Notes under the pieces: model-generated
What the model was told of the DNA's origin: nothing
What the model saw: the letters and a program-made list of their open reading frames with translations, nothing else
Database searches by the model: none
In this document: in pieces, positions 15,707 through 23,993 of the stretch
How positions within the stretch are numbered: position 1 is the first letter of the stretch
Layout of the letters: every line of letters begins with the position of its first letter
Translations under genes and position numbers: made by a program
DNA from: an uncultured Clostridia bacterium
Lineage (GTDB): Bacteria > Bacillota > Clostridia > Christensenellales > Aristaeellaceae
DNA: 64,000 nucleotides
Direction: 5' to 3'
Assembly: GCA_946414315.1 (NCBI GenBank)
Contig: CAMKNZ010000003.1
Coordinates: 93,202 to 157,201, forward strand

Positions 15707-15733
15707 ATGAAAAATCTGCATTGGAGACGATGA
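15707..15733 (+). CDS. Eight-residue leader peptide upstream of the SH3-like protein
   Basis: ATG with a good AGGAAGGA site five bases upstream, encoding MKNLHWRR then TGA. The stop is two bases before the ATG (15736) of the downstream gene, whose own GGAG lies inside this frame. The layout suggests translation of the leader controls or re-initiates into the main gene. It could also be chance. Confidence 0.4.
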   Translation: MKNLHWRR

Positions 15734-15735
15734 GC

Positions 15736-16422
15736 ATGAAGTCAACCCGCATCATCCTGATCCTGGCTGTTGTTATGATTGCCGCAGCCGTCCTGCCTGC
15801 CGCCGCCCTGTCGGACGACTATACCCAGCCCGATCCGGCCAGCGTCGCCGGCGCCTGGTGGGATTGCTGCCCGCCGGTCAAGATCATCAAGCAGACCCGC
15901 GTGGTCTACCGCCAGTCCGAGACCCTGATCGAGTCCATCCCGGCGGAAGGCTACTGCTACACCGCGATCAAGCGCGTCAACGTCCGCTCGCAGCCGAGCA
16001 TCTACGCGACGAAGGTCATGACGATCAAGTCCGCCGGAACGGAATTCATCGTCACCGCCCGGGCCAAGAATTCCGCCGGCGAAATCTGGTACGCCGTGGA
16101 GCTGGCCAACGGCACCCTGGGATATATCCGTTCCGACCTGCTCAACACGGATCACGTGATCCTCATGGGCGATCCCTACGCCTATGAAAGCTGGGTCGGC
16201 AACCGGGACACCGCCGCCTCCGAATCCGGATCCGATGTGCTCAAGATCGCGACCCCGGCGGAAGCCCCCGCGGCCGCGCCCAAGGTCATCTGGGTCACCG
16301 CTGCGCCCGAACCGACGCCCACCCCGATCTATGTGTATGTGACGCCTGAACCCCAGGTCCAGGAACAGGTCACGCCCCAGATCGTCTACGTCACCCCCGA
16401 ACCTTCCAAGGACGAAGGCTGA
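15736..16422 (+). CDS. Secreted protein with bacterial SH3-like domain and Pro/Thr tail
   Basis: 228 residues. The signal peptide is TRIILILAVVMIAAAVLPAAALS. Residues 60-145 carry one SH3-type unit (AIKRVNVRSQPSIYATKVMT ... WYAVELANGTLGYIRSDLL). The C-terminal 60 residues are low-complexity (APEPTPTPIYVYVTPEP, repeated IVYVTPEP). Probably binds cell wall or matrix; no enzymatic domain. A second protein of similar type is encoded at 17775. The start is chosen by the GGAG nine bases upstream. Confidence 0.75.
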   Translation: MKSTRIILILAVVMIAAAVLPAAALSDDYTQPDPASVAGAWWDCCPPVKIIKQTRVVYRQSETLIESIPAEGYCYTAIKRVNVRSQPSIYATKVMTIKSAGTEFIVTARAKNSAGEIWYAVELANGTLGYIRSDLLNTDHVILMGDPYAYESWVGNRDTAASESGSDVLKIATPAEAPAAAPKVIWVTAAPEPTPTPIYVYVTPEPQVQEQVTPQIVYVTPEPSKDEG

Positions 16423-16435
16423 TAAGCGGTAAAAC

Positions 16436-16470
16436 AAAACTGAGGAGCTCATCTGAGCCCCTCAGTTTTT
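16436..16470. terminator. Bidirectional terminator between converging genes
   Basis: AAAACTGAGG...CCTCAGTTTTTT with inner pairing GCTCA/TGAGC, placed between the SH3-like gene and the converging esterase gene; A and T runs flank both sides. Confidence 0.8.
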
Positions 16471-16479
16471 TAGTTTCTC

Positions 16480-17559
16480 TCAGAAGATCCGCGGCAGGAA
16501 GGAGCGGATGCAGCGGCGCCACACCGTCCAGTCGTGCCCGCCCGGGAAGGTTTCCCGGATCATGTCCAGGTTCTTGTCCTCCAGGTATTTGTCGTCCTTG
16601 TCGAAGGCGTCCCAGTAGGTATCCTCCGTGCCCATGGCCCGGTAGAACACTTTGAAGGCTTCTTTGAACTTCTCCGGCTCGTGGAGCAGTTTCATATAGG
16701 GCAGCTCGTCGTCCGGGTTCCAGGGTGCCCGCAGGAAGCCGCTGAACAGGCCCGCGTAGCCGAACATGTCCGGATTGGACAGCGTGGTGATGCTGGTATG
16801 GAAGCTGCCCATGCTCAGCCCGGCCATGGCCCGGTTCCACTTGTCCGTCAGCACGTTGTAATGCTTTTCGATATAGGGCACCAGGTCCTTCACCAGGATG
16901 TTCGGGAACAGGTAGGGATCCCGGGGCTGTTCCTCTTTCGTTTTCGCCATGCCGTTGCCCATGACGATGATCATTTCCTTCATTTTGCCTTCCGCCAGCA
17001 GCCGGTCGGCAATCCGGCCCACATGGCCCTGGAAGACCCAGCCGGTCTCGTTCTCGCCGTAGCCGTGCTGCAGGTACAGCACCGGGTACTTTTTCGCCGG
17101 GTCGTATGCCGGGGGCGTCCACACCAGGCAGATCTCCGTCTTTCCGGTCACGGAGGACTCAAAATACCGCCGGGTCACCGCGCCGTGTTCCACGCCTTCC
17201 AGGTCGTCCCAGCCTTCCATGTCCTTCACGGGCACATCCACGAAGTTCATCGGGCGGCAGCAGCCGTAACCGATCGGCAGATACGGGCAGAGCACGTCCG
17301 CGCCGTCCACCTTCAGGAAGAAATACAGGAAGCCCCCTCCCATGTCAAAGGTTCCTTCCCACGCGCCGTCCCCTGCGGGTTCCAGCGGGAAGACCGTTCC
17401 GAACCGGTCGATAACGACCTCTTTGGCGTCCTTTGCAATGATCCGGAAATGCACCTTTCCGTCCGGCAGGACTTCCGCGCCCTGTATGCCGTCCCGGCCC
17501 GGTTCCCCGAAATACGGGTCAAAGGAAACCGTTACATCCAGCGGCCATTTCTGCTGCAT
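16480..17559 (-). CDS. Esterase with N-terminal CBM48-like domain (CE1/feruloyl-esterase type)
   Basis: 359 residues, ATG after GAGGAGGAATCACA. Residues 1-110 look like an early-set (CBM48/isoamylase N) domain (KVHFRIIAKDAKEVVIDRFG, GDGAWEGTFDMGGG). The rest is an alpha/beta hydrolase of the esterase-D/feruloyl type: KYPVLYLQHGYGENETGW, nucleophile Ser in AGLSMGS, catalytic His near GGHDW. No signal peptide, so it likely acts on imported acylated or feruloylated oligosaccharides. This fits the polysaccharide-use genes elsewhere in the window. Confidence 0.85.
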   Translation of the reverse strand: MQQKWPLDVTVSFDPYFGEPGRDGIQGAEVLPDGKVHFRIIAKDAKEVVIDRFGTVFPLEPAGDGAWEGTFDMGGGFLYFFLKVDGADVLCPYLPIGYGCCRPMNFVDVPVKDMEGWDDLEGVEHGAVTRRYFESSVTGKTEICLVWTPPAYDPAKKYPVLYLQHGYGENETGWVFQGHVGRIADRLLAEGKMKEMIIVMGNGMAKTKEEQPRDPYLFPNILVKDLVPYIEKHYNVLTDKWNRAMAGLSMGSFHTSITTLSNPDMFGYAGLFSGFLRAPWNPDDELPYMKLLHEPEKFKEAFKVFYRAMGTEDTYWDAFDKDDKYLEDKNLDMIRETFPGGHDWTVWRRCIRSFLPRIF

Positions 17560-17774
17560 TGTGATTCCTCCTCTGCGCCTGTTGTTTCTGTTTTTCCCGT
17601 CCGATAAGTACGGACAATTTATCTGCCTTTACTTTAGCCCAACCGCCCGTGATTGTCAATGAAAACCGGCGCCGTTTATTTTTTTCAACGCCCGGGAAGA
17701 AACCTCGCATGCCCGGCGTTTTTTTGGTATAATCGGTACAAACCGGACAGGCAGGAATAAGGAGGGTGTTTTCA

Positions 17775-18431
17775 ATGGCCAAAAAAGTCTTTTCCTTTTC
17801 TCTCGTGCTGGCGCTGCTGCTCCTGTGCGTAACGCCCGTGTTCGCCAACACGACCATGTATGTTTACACGGATAACCGGAAGCCCCTGAACATACGTTCC
17901 GCGCCATACGTGGGAGATAACCTCATCGCCACGGCTCCCTACGGCGCTGCGGTCAGCGTTATCCAGTTACAGGACGACGGCTGGGCCAAGATCCAATGGA
18001 CGCCAAGTGTTGTCGGCTACGTCCAGAGCCGTTACCTCCAGTGGACCCGTCCCGACCTCACCACCCCCGTCCCGGTCACACCTGTTCCCACGGCGGTACC
18101 GACGGCGGTGCCCTACTATCCCACCGCCGCGCCGTACTATCCGACGGCCGATCCCTATCCCTACTACACCGACTCGCTGATCACCCTGAACGCCGAGTTC
18201 CGGACCGCCCGGATCGTCACGCCCTTCACGATCATCGTCCGGCCGGCCCGTTCCAGCGGATGGGTCAACCTGCGCTGGGCGCCCAGCAAGGACGTGGAGC
18301 TGATCACCACCTACCGCAAAGGCGCGCGGCTGACCGTCATCGCCGAGACCCAGAGCTGGTACCAGGTCGTCGATCCGGACACGGACGCCACCGGCTTCAT
18401 GATGAAGGCCTATACGACCCGGGCCTACTGA
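17775..18431 (+). CDS. Secreted protein with two SH3-like units
   Basis: 218 residues; ATG nine bases after AGGAGG (a GTG three codons earlier is possible). The signal peptide is VFSFSLVLALLLLCVTPVFA. The first SH3-like unit (KPLNIRSAPYVGDNLIATAPYGA ... DDGWAKIQW) and the second (VRPARSSGWVNLRWAPSKDV ... QSWYQVVDPDT) are separated by a Pro/Tyr/Thr linker with repeated PYYPTA units. Likely a cell-wall binding protein. The next secreted gene begins 29 bases later, probably in the same transcript. Confidence 0.78.
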   Translation: MAKKVFSFSLVLALLLLCVTPVFANTTMYVYTDNRKPLNIRSAPYVGDNLIATAPYGAAVSVIQLQDDGWAKIQWTPSVVGYVQSRYLQWTRPDLTTPVPVTPVPTAVPTAVPYYPTAAPYYPTADPYPYYTDSLITLNAEFRTARIVTPFTIIVRPARSSGWVNLRWAPSKDVELITTYRKGARLTVIAETQSWYQVVDPDTDATGFMMKAYTTRAY

Positions 18432-18460
18432 TCCCACCGTGATTCAAGGAGGATACTGAT

Positions 18461-18991
18461 ATGAAGAGAATCATCGCCCTGTTATGCGCCCTTCTGCTGC
18501 TGACCGTTTCCTGCGCGTCCGCGGCAGGCACCGTCGTGGAGTTTCACGACAAGCTCCTGCTCAACGGCACCCTGCCCGAAGGCTACACCTATTCCCGGAC
18601 CAGCCTGGATGACAATACGCTGATCGGGAGCATCACCTCCGACGATCCCGCCGGGGCGTCCTTTGAAATCTGCATCAGCCTCGCTGACAACGCCAGCTAT
18701 ATCGAAGCCGAAAGCCCCAAGGACCTGAGCGAGGAAGAACTGAACCTGATCAAGCAGCTTTTCCTGAACGAGAGCAACGTGGACTTCGACACGCTGGTCA
18801 CCGCCTCCGGCGACAACCTGCTGGTCGTCCGCGAAACCAGCGGCCAGTTCCTGGACTTCTATACCGTCTGCCTGGGCTATGAGATCGAACTGACCCTCTT
18901 CCCCGGAGACGGCAAGCTCCTTACCGAGGACCAGGTCAGCAAATGCATGGAATTCATCAAAAGCCTGGACATCGTGCCGATCCGCGGATAA
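18461..18991 (+). CDS. Secreted protein, unknown
   Basis: 176 residues, ATG nine bases after AAGGAGG. A signal peptide (MKRIIALLCALLLLTVSCAS) ends in a Cys, but the preceding TVS is a poor lipobox. The mature part is acidic, with no motif recognised. Likely cotranscribed with the SH3-like gene upstream. The MarR promoter begins 10 bases after its stop. Confidence 0.7.
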   Translation: MKRIIALLCALLLLTVSCASAAGTVVEFHDKLLLNGTLPEGYTYSRTSLDDNTLIGSITSDDPAGASFEICISLADNASYIEAESPKDLSEEELNLIKQLFLNESNVDFDTLVTASGDNLLVVRETSGQFLDFYTVCLGYEIELTLFPGDGKLLTEDQVSKCMEFIKSLDIVPIRG

Positions 18992-19000
18992 AAAAAGATC

Positions 19001-19029
19001 TTGACATTATTTCGGTACCGAACTATAAT
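19001..19029 (+). promoter_or_regulatory. Consensus promoter of the MarR gene
   Basis: TTGACA, 17-base spacer, TATAAT. One MarR-type operator palindrome fills the spacer and a second lies just past the -10 box, so a bound repressor would block RNA polymerase. Confidence 0.85.
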
Positions 19030-19048
19030 ACAATCGTTCGGTACCGAA
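19011..19048. promoter_or_regulatory. Two identical MarR operator palindromes
   Basis: Perfect 12-base palindrome TTCGGTACCGAA at 19011-19022 and again at 19037-19048, 26 bases apart centre to centre and flanking the -10 box at 19024-19029. Position and symmetry indicate autorepression by the MarR protein encoded 37 bases downstream. Confidence 0.8.
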
Positions 19049-19084
19049 TTTTTATGTTCATGACGCTGAAAGGAGCGATGCTGT

Positions 19085-19633
19085 ATGAATAACCTCAATC
19101 ACGACGTGATCCTTGCCTCCCTGAAGCTGGCCCGCGCCATGCGGCGCTGCCCGCCGGAGCGCGGAGAAGCGCCCTTCCCGCCGGCCGTCGGCCGCCTGCT
19201 GGCCTGCGCGGCGGAAAACCCGGGGGTCTCCTCCCGGGAGCTGTGCGAACTGCTGGACGTCCGTCCTTCCTCCCTGAGCGAGATGCTTGCCCGGGCCGAA
19301 GCGGACGGCCTGCTCACCCGCGCCGCGGACGAGGCGGACAAACGGGTCCAGCGGATCACCCTGACCGAAAAGGGCAGCCGCCTGATCGCTGATCTGAAGA
19401 CCGCCCGGGACGAAGACGCGCGCAAAAAAACCTCCTGCCTGACGGAGGAGGAAAAGAAACAGTTCTGTGAGCTGTGCAACAGGCTCAGCGAGCATATTGA
19501 GCGCCTTGCCCTGGACCTGCCGGAAGACCGCAGGATGCCTCCGCCGCCTCCCGGACCCGGCTTCCCGCATCCGGGACCCGGGCCGGACGAACCCCGTCCG
19601 TTCCCGCCCCGCGGGCCGAGATTCAGGTGCTGA
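19085..19633 (+). CDS. MarR-family transcriptional regulator with Pro-rich tail
   Basis: 182 residues, ATG nine bases after AGGAG. The winged-helix region is clear: PGVSSRELCELLDVRPSSLSEMLARAEADGLLTR then DKRVQRITLTEKGSRLI. After about residue 140 the protein ends in an unusual Pro/Gly-rich tail (PPPPPGPGFPHPGPGP ... RFRC) that ordinary MarR proteins lack. It is preceded by a strong promoter with two operators, implying negative autoregulation; the ligand is unknown. No obvious target gene is divergent from it; the CNNM gene downstream converges. Confidence 0.88.
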   Translation: MNNLNHDVILASLKLARAMRRCPPERGEAPFPPAVGRLLACAAENPGVSSRELCELLDVRPSSLSEMLARAEADGLLTRAADEADKRVQRITLTEKGSRLIADLKTARDEDARKKTSCLTEEEKKQFCELCNRLSEHIERLALDLPEDRRMPPPPPGPGFPHPGPGPDEPRPFPPRGPRFRC

Positions 19634-19642
19634 TTCCCGTTA

Positions 19643-19671
19643 CCGGGCTGTTCTGACGGCCCGGCCTTTTT
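19643..19671 (+). terminator. Terminator of the MarR gene
   Basis: CCGGGC-N10-GCCCGG followed by CCTTTTTC, ten bases after the stop. Confidence 0.7.
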
Positions 19672-19696
19672 CATTTGCCCGTTCCGCCCGGAACGG

Positions 19697-21001
19697 TTAT
19701 TCTTCCTTCTTCTCTTCTTCTTTTTCTTCGTCTTTTACTTCTTTCGTTTCCGGTTCCTCCGGCTCTTCTTCCGGCAGTTCGGTGACCTGCATCCGGGTCA
19801 CGCGGAAGCCGTCCATCTCCGTCACCGTGAACTGGTGGCGGCCCAGGGTGAAGCTGTCGCCCACCTCCGGCACCTTTTCCAGCATTTCCGCAGCCCAGCC
19901 GCCCACGGTGTCCGTGTCGTATTCGTTTTCCGCTTCCAGTTTGTCCAGCAGTTCCTGCAGCTGCATGTTGCCGTCGATGATCAGGGTGCCGTCGTCCTGC
20001 TCCACGACCTCTTCGTTCACTTCGTCGTGCTCGTCGTAGATCTCGCCCACCAGTTCTTCCAGCACGTCTTCCATCGTCACGATGCCTTCGGTGCCGCCGA
20101 ATTCGTCCAGCAGGATGATCAGGTGGGTCTGGGAAGAACGGAACTGCTTGAGCAGGTTGCCGATGGGCAGGCTCGCCGGGGCGAACACCGGCTCTTTCAT
20201 GATCTGTGTGATATCGGTCACGCCCTCATGGGTCATCTTGTAGAAGTCTTTTTCATGCAGGATGCCGACGATATGGTCCAGGTCCTCGTGATACACGGGC
20301 ACCCGGGAGAACCAGGTATCCCGGAACACGTCCGCCGCTTCGTCAACGGTGGCGGTGTCCTCAATGGCGGTCACGTCCACCCGGGGCGTCATGATGTCCG
20401 CCGCGTCCTGGTCGTTGAAGACGATGGCGGAACGGATCAGCTCCACCTCTTCCTCTTCGATGTCGCCCTCGGTCTGGGCCTCGTCGATCATGGTCATCAG
20501 TTCGTCTTCGATCTGGGTCTCTTCCGGTTCCGGCCTGATCAGCTTGCCCAGCAGCTTCCGCCACAGGCCGAACAGCAGGTCCAGCGGGCGCAGGATCATC
20601 ATCAGGAAGCTGATCACCGGGCTCACCGCCATGGCGAAGCGCTCCGGCTGCTGTTTGGCCAGGGTCTTGGGACCGACCTCGCCGATGAACAGCACCAGCA
20701 CCGTCATCACCACGGAAGCCAGCGTGGTCGCCAGGTCTTCCTTCCCGGGCAGGATCCGCGTGGTGAACAGCAGGGTCGCGATGGCCGTGCCCACGATGTT
20801 CACCAGGTTATTCCCGATCAGGACGGTTGTAATGAGACTGTCGTATTTTTCAAGCAGCGCCAGCGCGATCTGGGCCTTTCCCTTCCGGGGACCGTCCACG
20901 GTCTTGAGCTTAACCCGGTTACAGGCGGAATAGGCCGTCTCCGTTGCGGAGAAAAATGCTGAAAGCAGGATACACAGGATCAGGGCAAGCCATAAGCCCA
21001 T
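19697..21001 (-). CDS. CNNM/CorC (HlyC) family transporter-associated membrane protein
   Basis: 434 residues from an ATG at 21001; the frame is open 17 codons further. It has a DUF21/CNNM transmembrane domain (LILCILLSAFFSATETAYSACNR, VLIGNNLVNIVGTAIATLLF, VLVLFIGEVGPKTLAKQQ), a pair of CBS domains (IMTPRVDVTAIEDTATVDEA; HLIILLDEFGGTEGIVTMEDVLEELVGEIYD split over the second), and a CorC_HlyC domain (DGTLIIDGNMQLQELL ... VGGWAAEML). The C-terminus is a long Glu/Lys tail. Family members are linked to magnesium or divalent cation export. Confidence 0.92.
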   Translation of the reverse strand: MGLWLALILCILLSAFFSATETAYSACNRVKLKTVDGPRKGKAQIALALLEKYDSLITTVLIGNNLVNIVGTAIATLLFTTRILPGKEDLATTLASVVMTVLVLFIGEVGPKTLAKQQPERFAMAVSPVISFLMMILRPLDLLFGLWRKLLGKLIRPEPEETQIEDELMTMIDEAQTEGDIEEEEVELIRSAIVFNDQDAADIMTPRVDVTAIEDTATVDEAADVFRDTWFSRVPVYHEDLDHIVGILHEKDFYKMTHEGVTDITQIMKEPVFAPASLPIGNLLKQFRSSQTHLIILLDEFGGTEGIVTMEDVLEELVGEIYDEHDEVNEEVVEQDDGTLIIDGNMQLQELLDKLEAENEYDTDTVGGWAAEMLEKVPEVGDSFTLGRHQFTVTEMDGFRVTRMQVTELPEEEPEEPETKEVKDEEKEEEKKEE

Positions 21002-21108
21002 GAAAACAATCAACCCTTTCAAAATAAAAAACCGTACTTGTCTGTTCCGCACCTGCGAAACAAAGGGATTATAACACGGAAGCCCTTGATTTGCAATAAC
21101 GGCGGCGG

Positions 21109-21137
21109 TTGTATATTCACCCCGGATGTGGTATCAT
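21109..21137 (+). promoter_or_regulatory. Sigma-A type promoter of the HD-GYP gene
   Basis: TTGTAT, 17-base spacer, TATCAT, 75 bases before the TTG start. Divergent from the CNNM gene. Confidence 0.45.
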
Positions 21138-21212
21138 ATGGCATGTATGGGCACAGGTCTGTAACCGTTCCGCCTGCCGCGGAACCTGACGAGAAAAAAA
21201 GAAGGTGTAGCC

Positions 21213-23357
21213 TTGACTCCAGTCCTGAAGGGCACCGCCGGGAAAAAGAATCATTTTCTCGCCTGCCTGGTCTTTTCCGTCTGCTGTATTGTCCTGAACT
21301 TTGCGCTGCGGAACCTAGCGGCGCTCATCGGCATTCCCCTGTACCTGGACAGCGTCGGCACGATCCTGGCCGGCGCCCTGGGCGGCTACCTGCCGGGCGT
21401 GCTGGTGGGCTATTTCTCCAACCTGCTCCTGAACCTCACCAGCGATACGGCGCAGTTCTACGCCGTCATCAGCATCCTGATCGGCGCCCTGGCCGCCTTC
21501 CTCCACAGGAAGGGCTGGTTCCGTTCCTTCCCCCGGGCGCTCTGTTCCGTCCCGCTCTTCGCCCTGATCGGCGGCGGGCTCGGTTCCGTCCTGACCTACT
21601 GCCTCTACGGCCGGGGTGAAGGCGCGGAGCTGAGCATGTCCCTCGTCAGATTCTTTGAGCAGCAGGGACTGCAGGACGTCTTCCTGCGCCAGCTCTCCGC
21701 GGACTTTCTGCTCGACCTGGCGGACAAGCTGGTCACCGTGGTCCTTGCCTTCCTGATCATCCGCCGCCTGCCGGACAGCCTGCGCTACAGCCTGTACCTG
21801 CGCATCTGGCAGCAGAACCCCATGGAACGGGAGGAACGGCGGGCGTCCCGCTCCTTCAAGGCAAGGCTCCTTTCCCTCCGGCCGAAGTTCATGATCCTCA
21901 TCACGGCGGCCATGCTGATCGTTGCCGTCATCACCACCGCCATCGGATACAGGCTGTATAAAAACAGCATCTTCGAAAACGAGGCGAAGATGGGTGCCGG
22001 CGTCACCCGGACCCTCGCCTCCTTCATGGATCCGGACCGGGTGGACGAATACCTGGCCCTGGGGGACGCCGCCCCGGGGTATCAGGAAGCTGAACAGGCC
22101 ATGGCCCAGGTCCGGGACAGTTCGGAAGACATCAAATACGTTTATGTCTACCAGATCCGGCCGGACGGCTGCCATGTGGTCTTCGACCCGGATACCGCGG
22201 ACGAACCCGGTTCCGACCCGGGTACAGTCATGGAATTCGATCCGGCCTTCGCCGGCGAGCTGGAGAACCTGCTGGCCGGCCGGGAGATCAAACCGGTCAA
22301 CAGCAACACGGAGGAGTGGGGCTGGCTCTACACGATCTACACCCCCGTGCGGGACAGCTCCGGCAAAACCGTCTGCTACGCCTGCGTGGACATCTCCATG
22401 GATAAGATCATGAACGACATGGCGTCGTACCTGACCAAGGTGCTCAGCCTCTTTGCCGGCTTCATCGCGATCCTGCTGGCCGCCTTCCTGCTGCTGGCGG
22501 ATTCCGGCATCATCCAGCCGATCAACTCCATGGCCCTGGCCTCCAACCGCTTCGCCTTCGACAGCGCAGCCCGGCGGGAGGAAGGCCTGCATCAGCTGCA
22601 GGCCCTGGATATCCACACCGGCGACGAGATCGAAAACCTCTACGACGCCATCACCCAGACCACCGAGGAATCCGTCCGCTATATCGCCGAGTCCCAGGAG
22701 AAGAACGCCACCATCGCCCGCATGCAGGAGAACCTGATCCTGGTCCTGGCGGATATGGTGGAAAGCCGGGACCAGTTCACCGGCGACCATGTGAAGAACA
22801 CGTCCGAATATACCCTCATCATCATGAACCAGCTGAAGAAGGAAGGCATCTATACCGACCAGCTGACCGATGAGTTCGTCCGGAACGTGTACCATTCCGC
22901 GCCGCTGCACGACATCGGCAAGATCCGCGTTTCCGACACGATCCTGAACAAGCCCGGCAAGCTGACCGACGAGGAGTTCGAGACCATGAAGCTCCACACC
23001 GTCTACGGCCGGGACGTCATCGAGAACGCGAAGAAAGCCACCCCCGACGTTTCCTATCTGAACGAGGCGGAGAACCTTTCCCTCTATCACCATGAGAAGT
23101 GGAACGGCAAGGGTTATCCCCAGGGCCTTTCCGGCGAGGATATTCCGCTCTCGGCCCGCATCATGGCCGTGGCGGACGTGTTCGACGCCCTGGTCTCCAA
23201 GCGCAGCTACAAGGATCCCTTCCCCTTTGAGAAGGCCATGGACATCATCCGCGAAGGCGCGGGCAGCCACTTCGACCCCTATGTGGCCGGCGCCTTTGAG
23301 CACGCAGAGGCGGAAGTCCGCAAGGTGCTCTCCGGCCGCCAGGGAGAAGAAAAATAA
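21213..23357 (+). CDS. Membrane HD-GYP cyclic di-GMP phosphodiesterase with transporter-like N-terminus
   Basis: 714 residues from a TTG (AGAAGGTGTAGCC upstream). Residues 1-190 form a multi-pass region with the Gly-rich LYLDSVGTILAGALGGYLPG pattern of ECF-transporter substrate-binding (S-type) proteins. A second membrane segment near residue 230 (MILITAAMLIVAVITTAIGYRLY) and another near 415-435 enclose an extracellular sensor of about 170 residues (Cache-like: YVYVYQIRPDGCHVVFDPDT, VRDSSGKTVCYACVDIS). The HD-GYP domain (about 510-705) has LHDIGKIRVSDTILNKPGKL and HHEKWNGKGYPQGL intact. Predicted to hydrolyse cyclic di-GMP in response to an outside signal, opposing the two GGDEF proteins near the left end. 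Confidence 0.87.
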   Translation: MTPVLKGTAGKKNHFLACLVFSVCCIVLNFALRNLAALIGIPLYLDSVGTILAGALGGYLPGVLVGYFSNLLLNLTSDTAQFYAVISILIGALAAFLHRKGWFRSFPRALCSVPLFALIGGGLGSVLTYCLYGRGEGAELSMSLVRFFEQQGLQDVFLRQLSADFLLDLADKLVTVVLAFLIIRRLPDSLRYSLYLRIWQQNPMEREERRASRSFKARLLSLRPKFMILITAAMLIVAVITTAIGYRLYKNSIFENEAKMGAGVTRTLASFMDPDRVDEYLALGDAAPGYQEAEQAMAQVRDSSEDIKYVYVYQIRPDGCHVVFDPDTADEPGSDPGTVMEFDPAFAGELENLLAGREIKPVNSNTEEWGWLYTIYTPVRDSSGKTVCYACVDISMDKIMNDMASYLTKVLSLFAGFIAILLAAFLLLADSGIIQPINSMALASNRFAFDSAARREEGLHQLQALDIHTGDEIENLYDAITQTTEESVRYIAESQEKNATIARMQENLILVLADMVESRDQFTGDHVKNTSEYTLIIMNQLKKEGIYTDQLTDEFVRNVYHSAPLHDIGKIRVSDTILNKPGKLTDEEFETMKLHTVYGRDVIENAKKATPDVSYLNEAENLSLYHHEKWNGKGYPQGLSGEDIPLSARIMAVADVFDALVSKRSYKDPFPFEKAMDIIREGAGSHFDPYVAGAFEHAEAEVRKVLSGRQGEEK

Positions 23358-23369
23358 CCGCGGTTATTT
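23352..23369 (+). terminator. Palindrome at the end of the HD-GYP gene
   Basis: AAATAACCGCGGTTATTT, perfect 18-base palindrome spanning the stop codon, followed by CTCTCTTTTC. Probable weak terminator. Confidence 0.4.
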
Positions 23370-23488
23370 CTCTCTTTTCGTGATTTATTCCGCTTTGGGT
23401 TTTACGCTACAATATCCTTGACCAGAACCATCGGCCGATCAGAATCCATCATTATGAATCCTGCATTGGCCTGAAAGGAGGAAACCGT

Positions 23489-23971
23489 ATGGATCCGTTC
23501 ACACTGAACCTGATCATGATCATCGGCTTTGTGATCGGCTCCGGTCTCATCATCGTTGAGGCTTTCATCCCCGGTTTCGGCGTTGCCGGCATTTGCGGCG
23601 TCGTACTGGAGATCGTCGCCCTGCGCTGCTGCTGGCTGCTGCACGGCACCGTTCCGACGCTGCTTGCCCTCGCGGGCATCCTGCTGCTGATCGGCCTGGC
23701 CGTGTTCCTTTCCTACCGCAGCGCCATGAACGGCAGGCTCAGCAAAAGCCACCTGGTGCTGAAAGACACCGAGACCGCCGCCGATGAGACGAGGCCGGAT
23801 CACTGGATCGGCATGGAAGGCGTCGCGGTCACCGCGCTGCGCCCCGCCGGCCAGATCGAGATCGACGGCACCCGCCTGAACGCGGCCAGCACCGGGGACT
23901 TTATCGAAAAAGGCTCCCCCGTCCTGGTCACCGGCCGGGAAGGCGACCACTACGTTATCAAAAGAAAGTAA
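23489..23971 (+). CDS. NfeD-like membrane protein
   Basis: 160 residues, ATG after AAAGGAGGAAACCGT. The N-terminal half has membrane helices (LIMIIGFVIGSGLIIVEAFIPGFG and VPTLLALAGILLLIGLAVFL) and the C-terminal half is the OB-fold NfeD domain (GMEGVAVTALRPAGQIEIDGTRLNAASTGDFIEKGSPVLVTGREG). This short NfeD form is normally encoded beside floA and works with flotillin in membrane microdomains. The floA gene follows after 22 bases. Confidence 0.9.
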   Translation: MDPFTLNLIMIIGFVIGSGLIIVEAFIPGFGVAGICGVVLEIVALRCCWLLHGTVPTLLALAGILLLIGLAVFLSYRSAMNGRLSKSHLVLKDTETAADETRPDHWIGMEGVAVTALRPAGQIEIDGTRLNAASTGDFIEKGSPVLVTGREGDHYVIKRK

Positions 23972-23993
23972 GTAATTTGGAGGAGGAAAGAAT

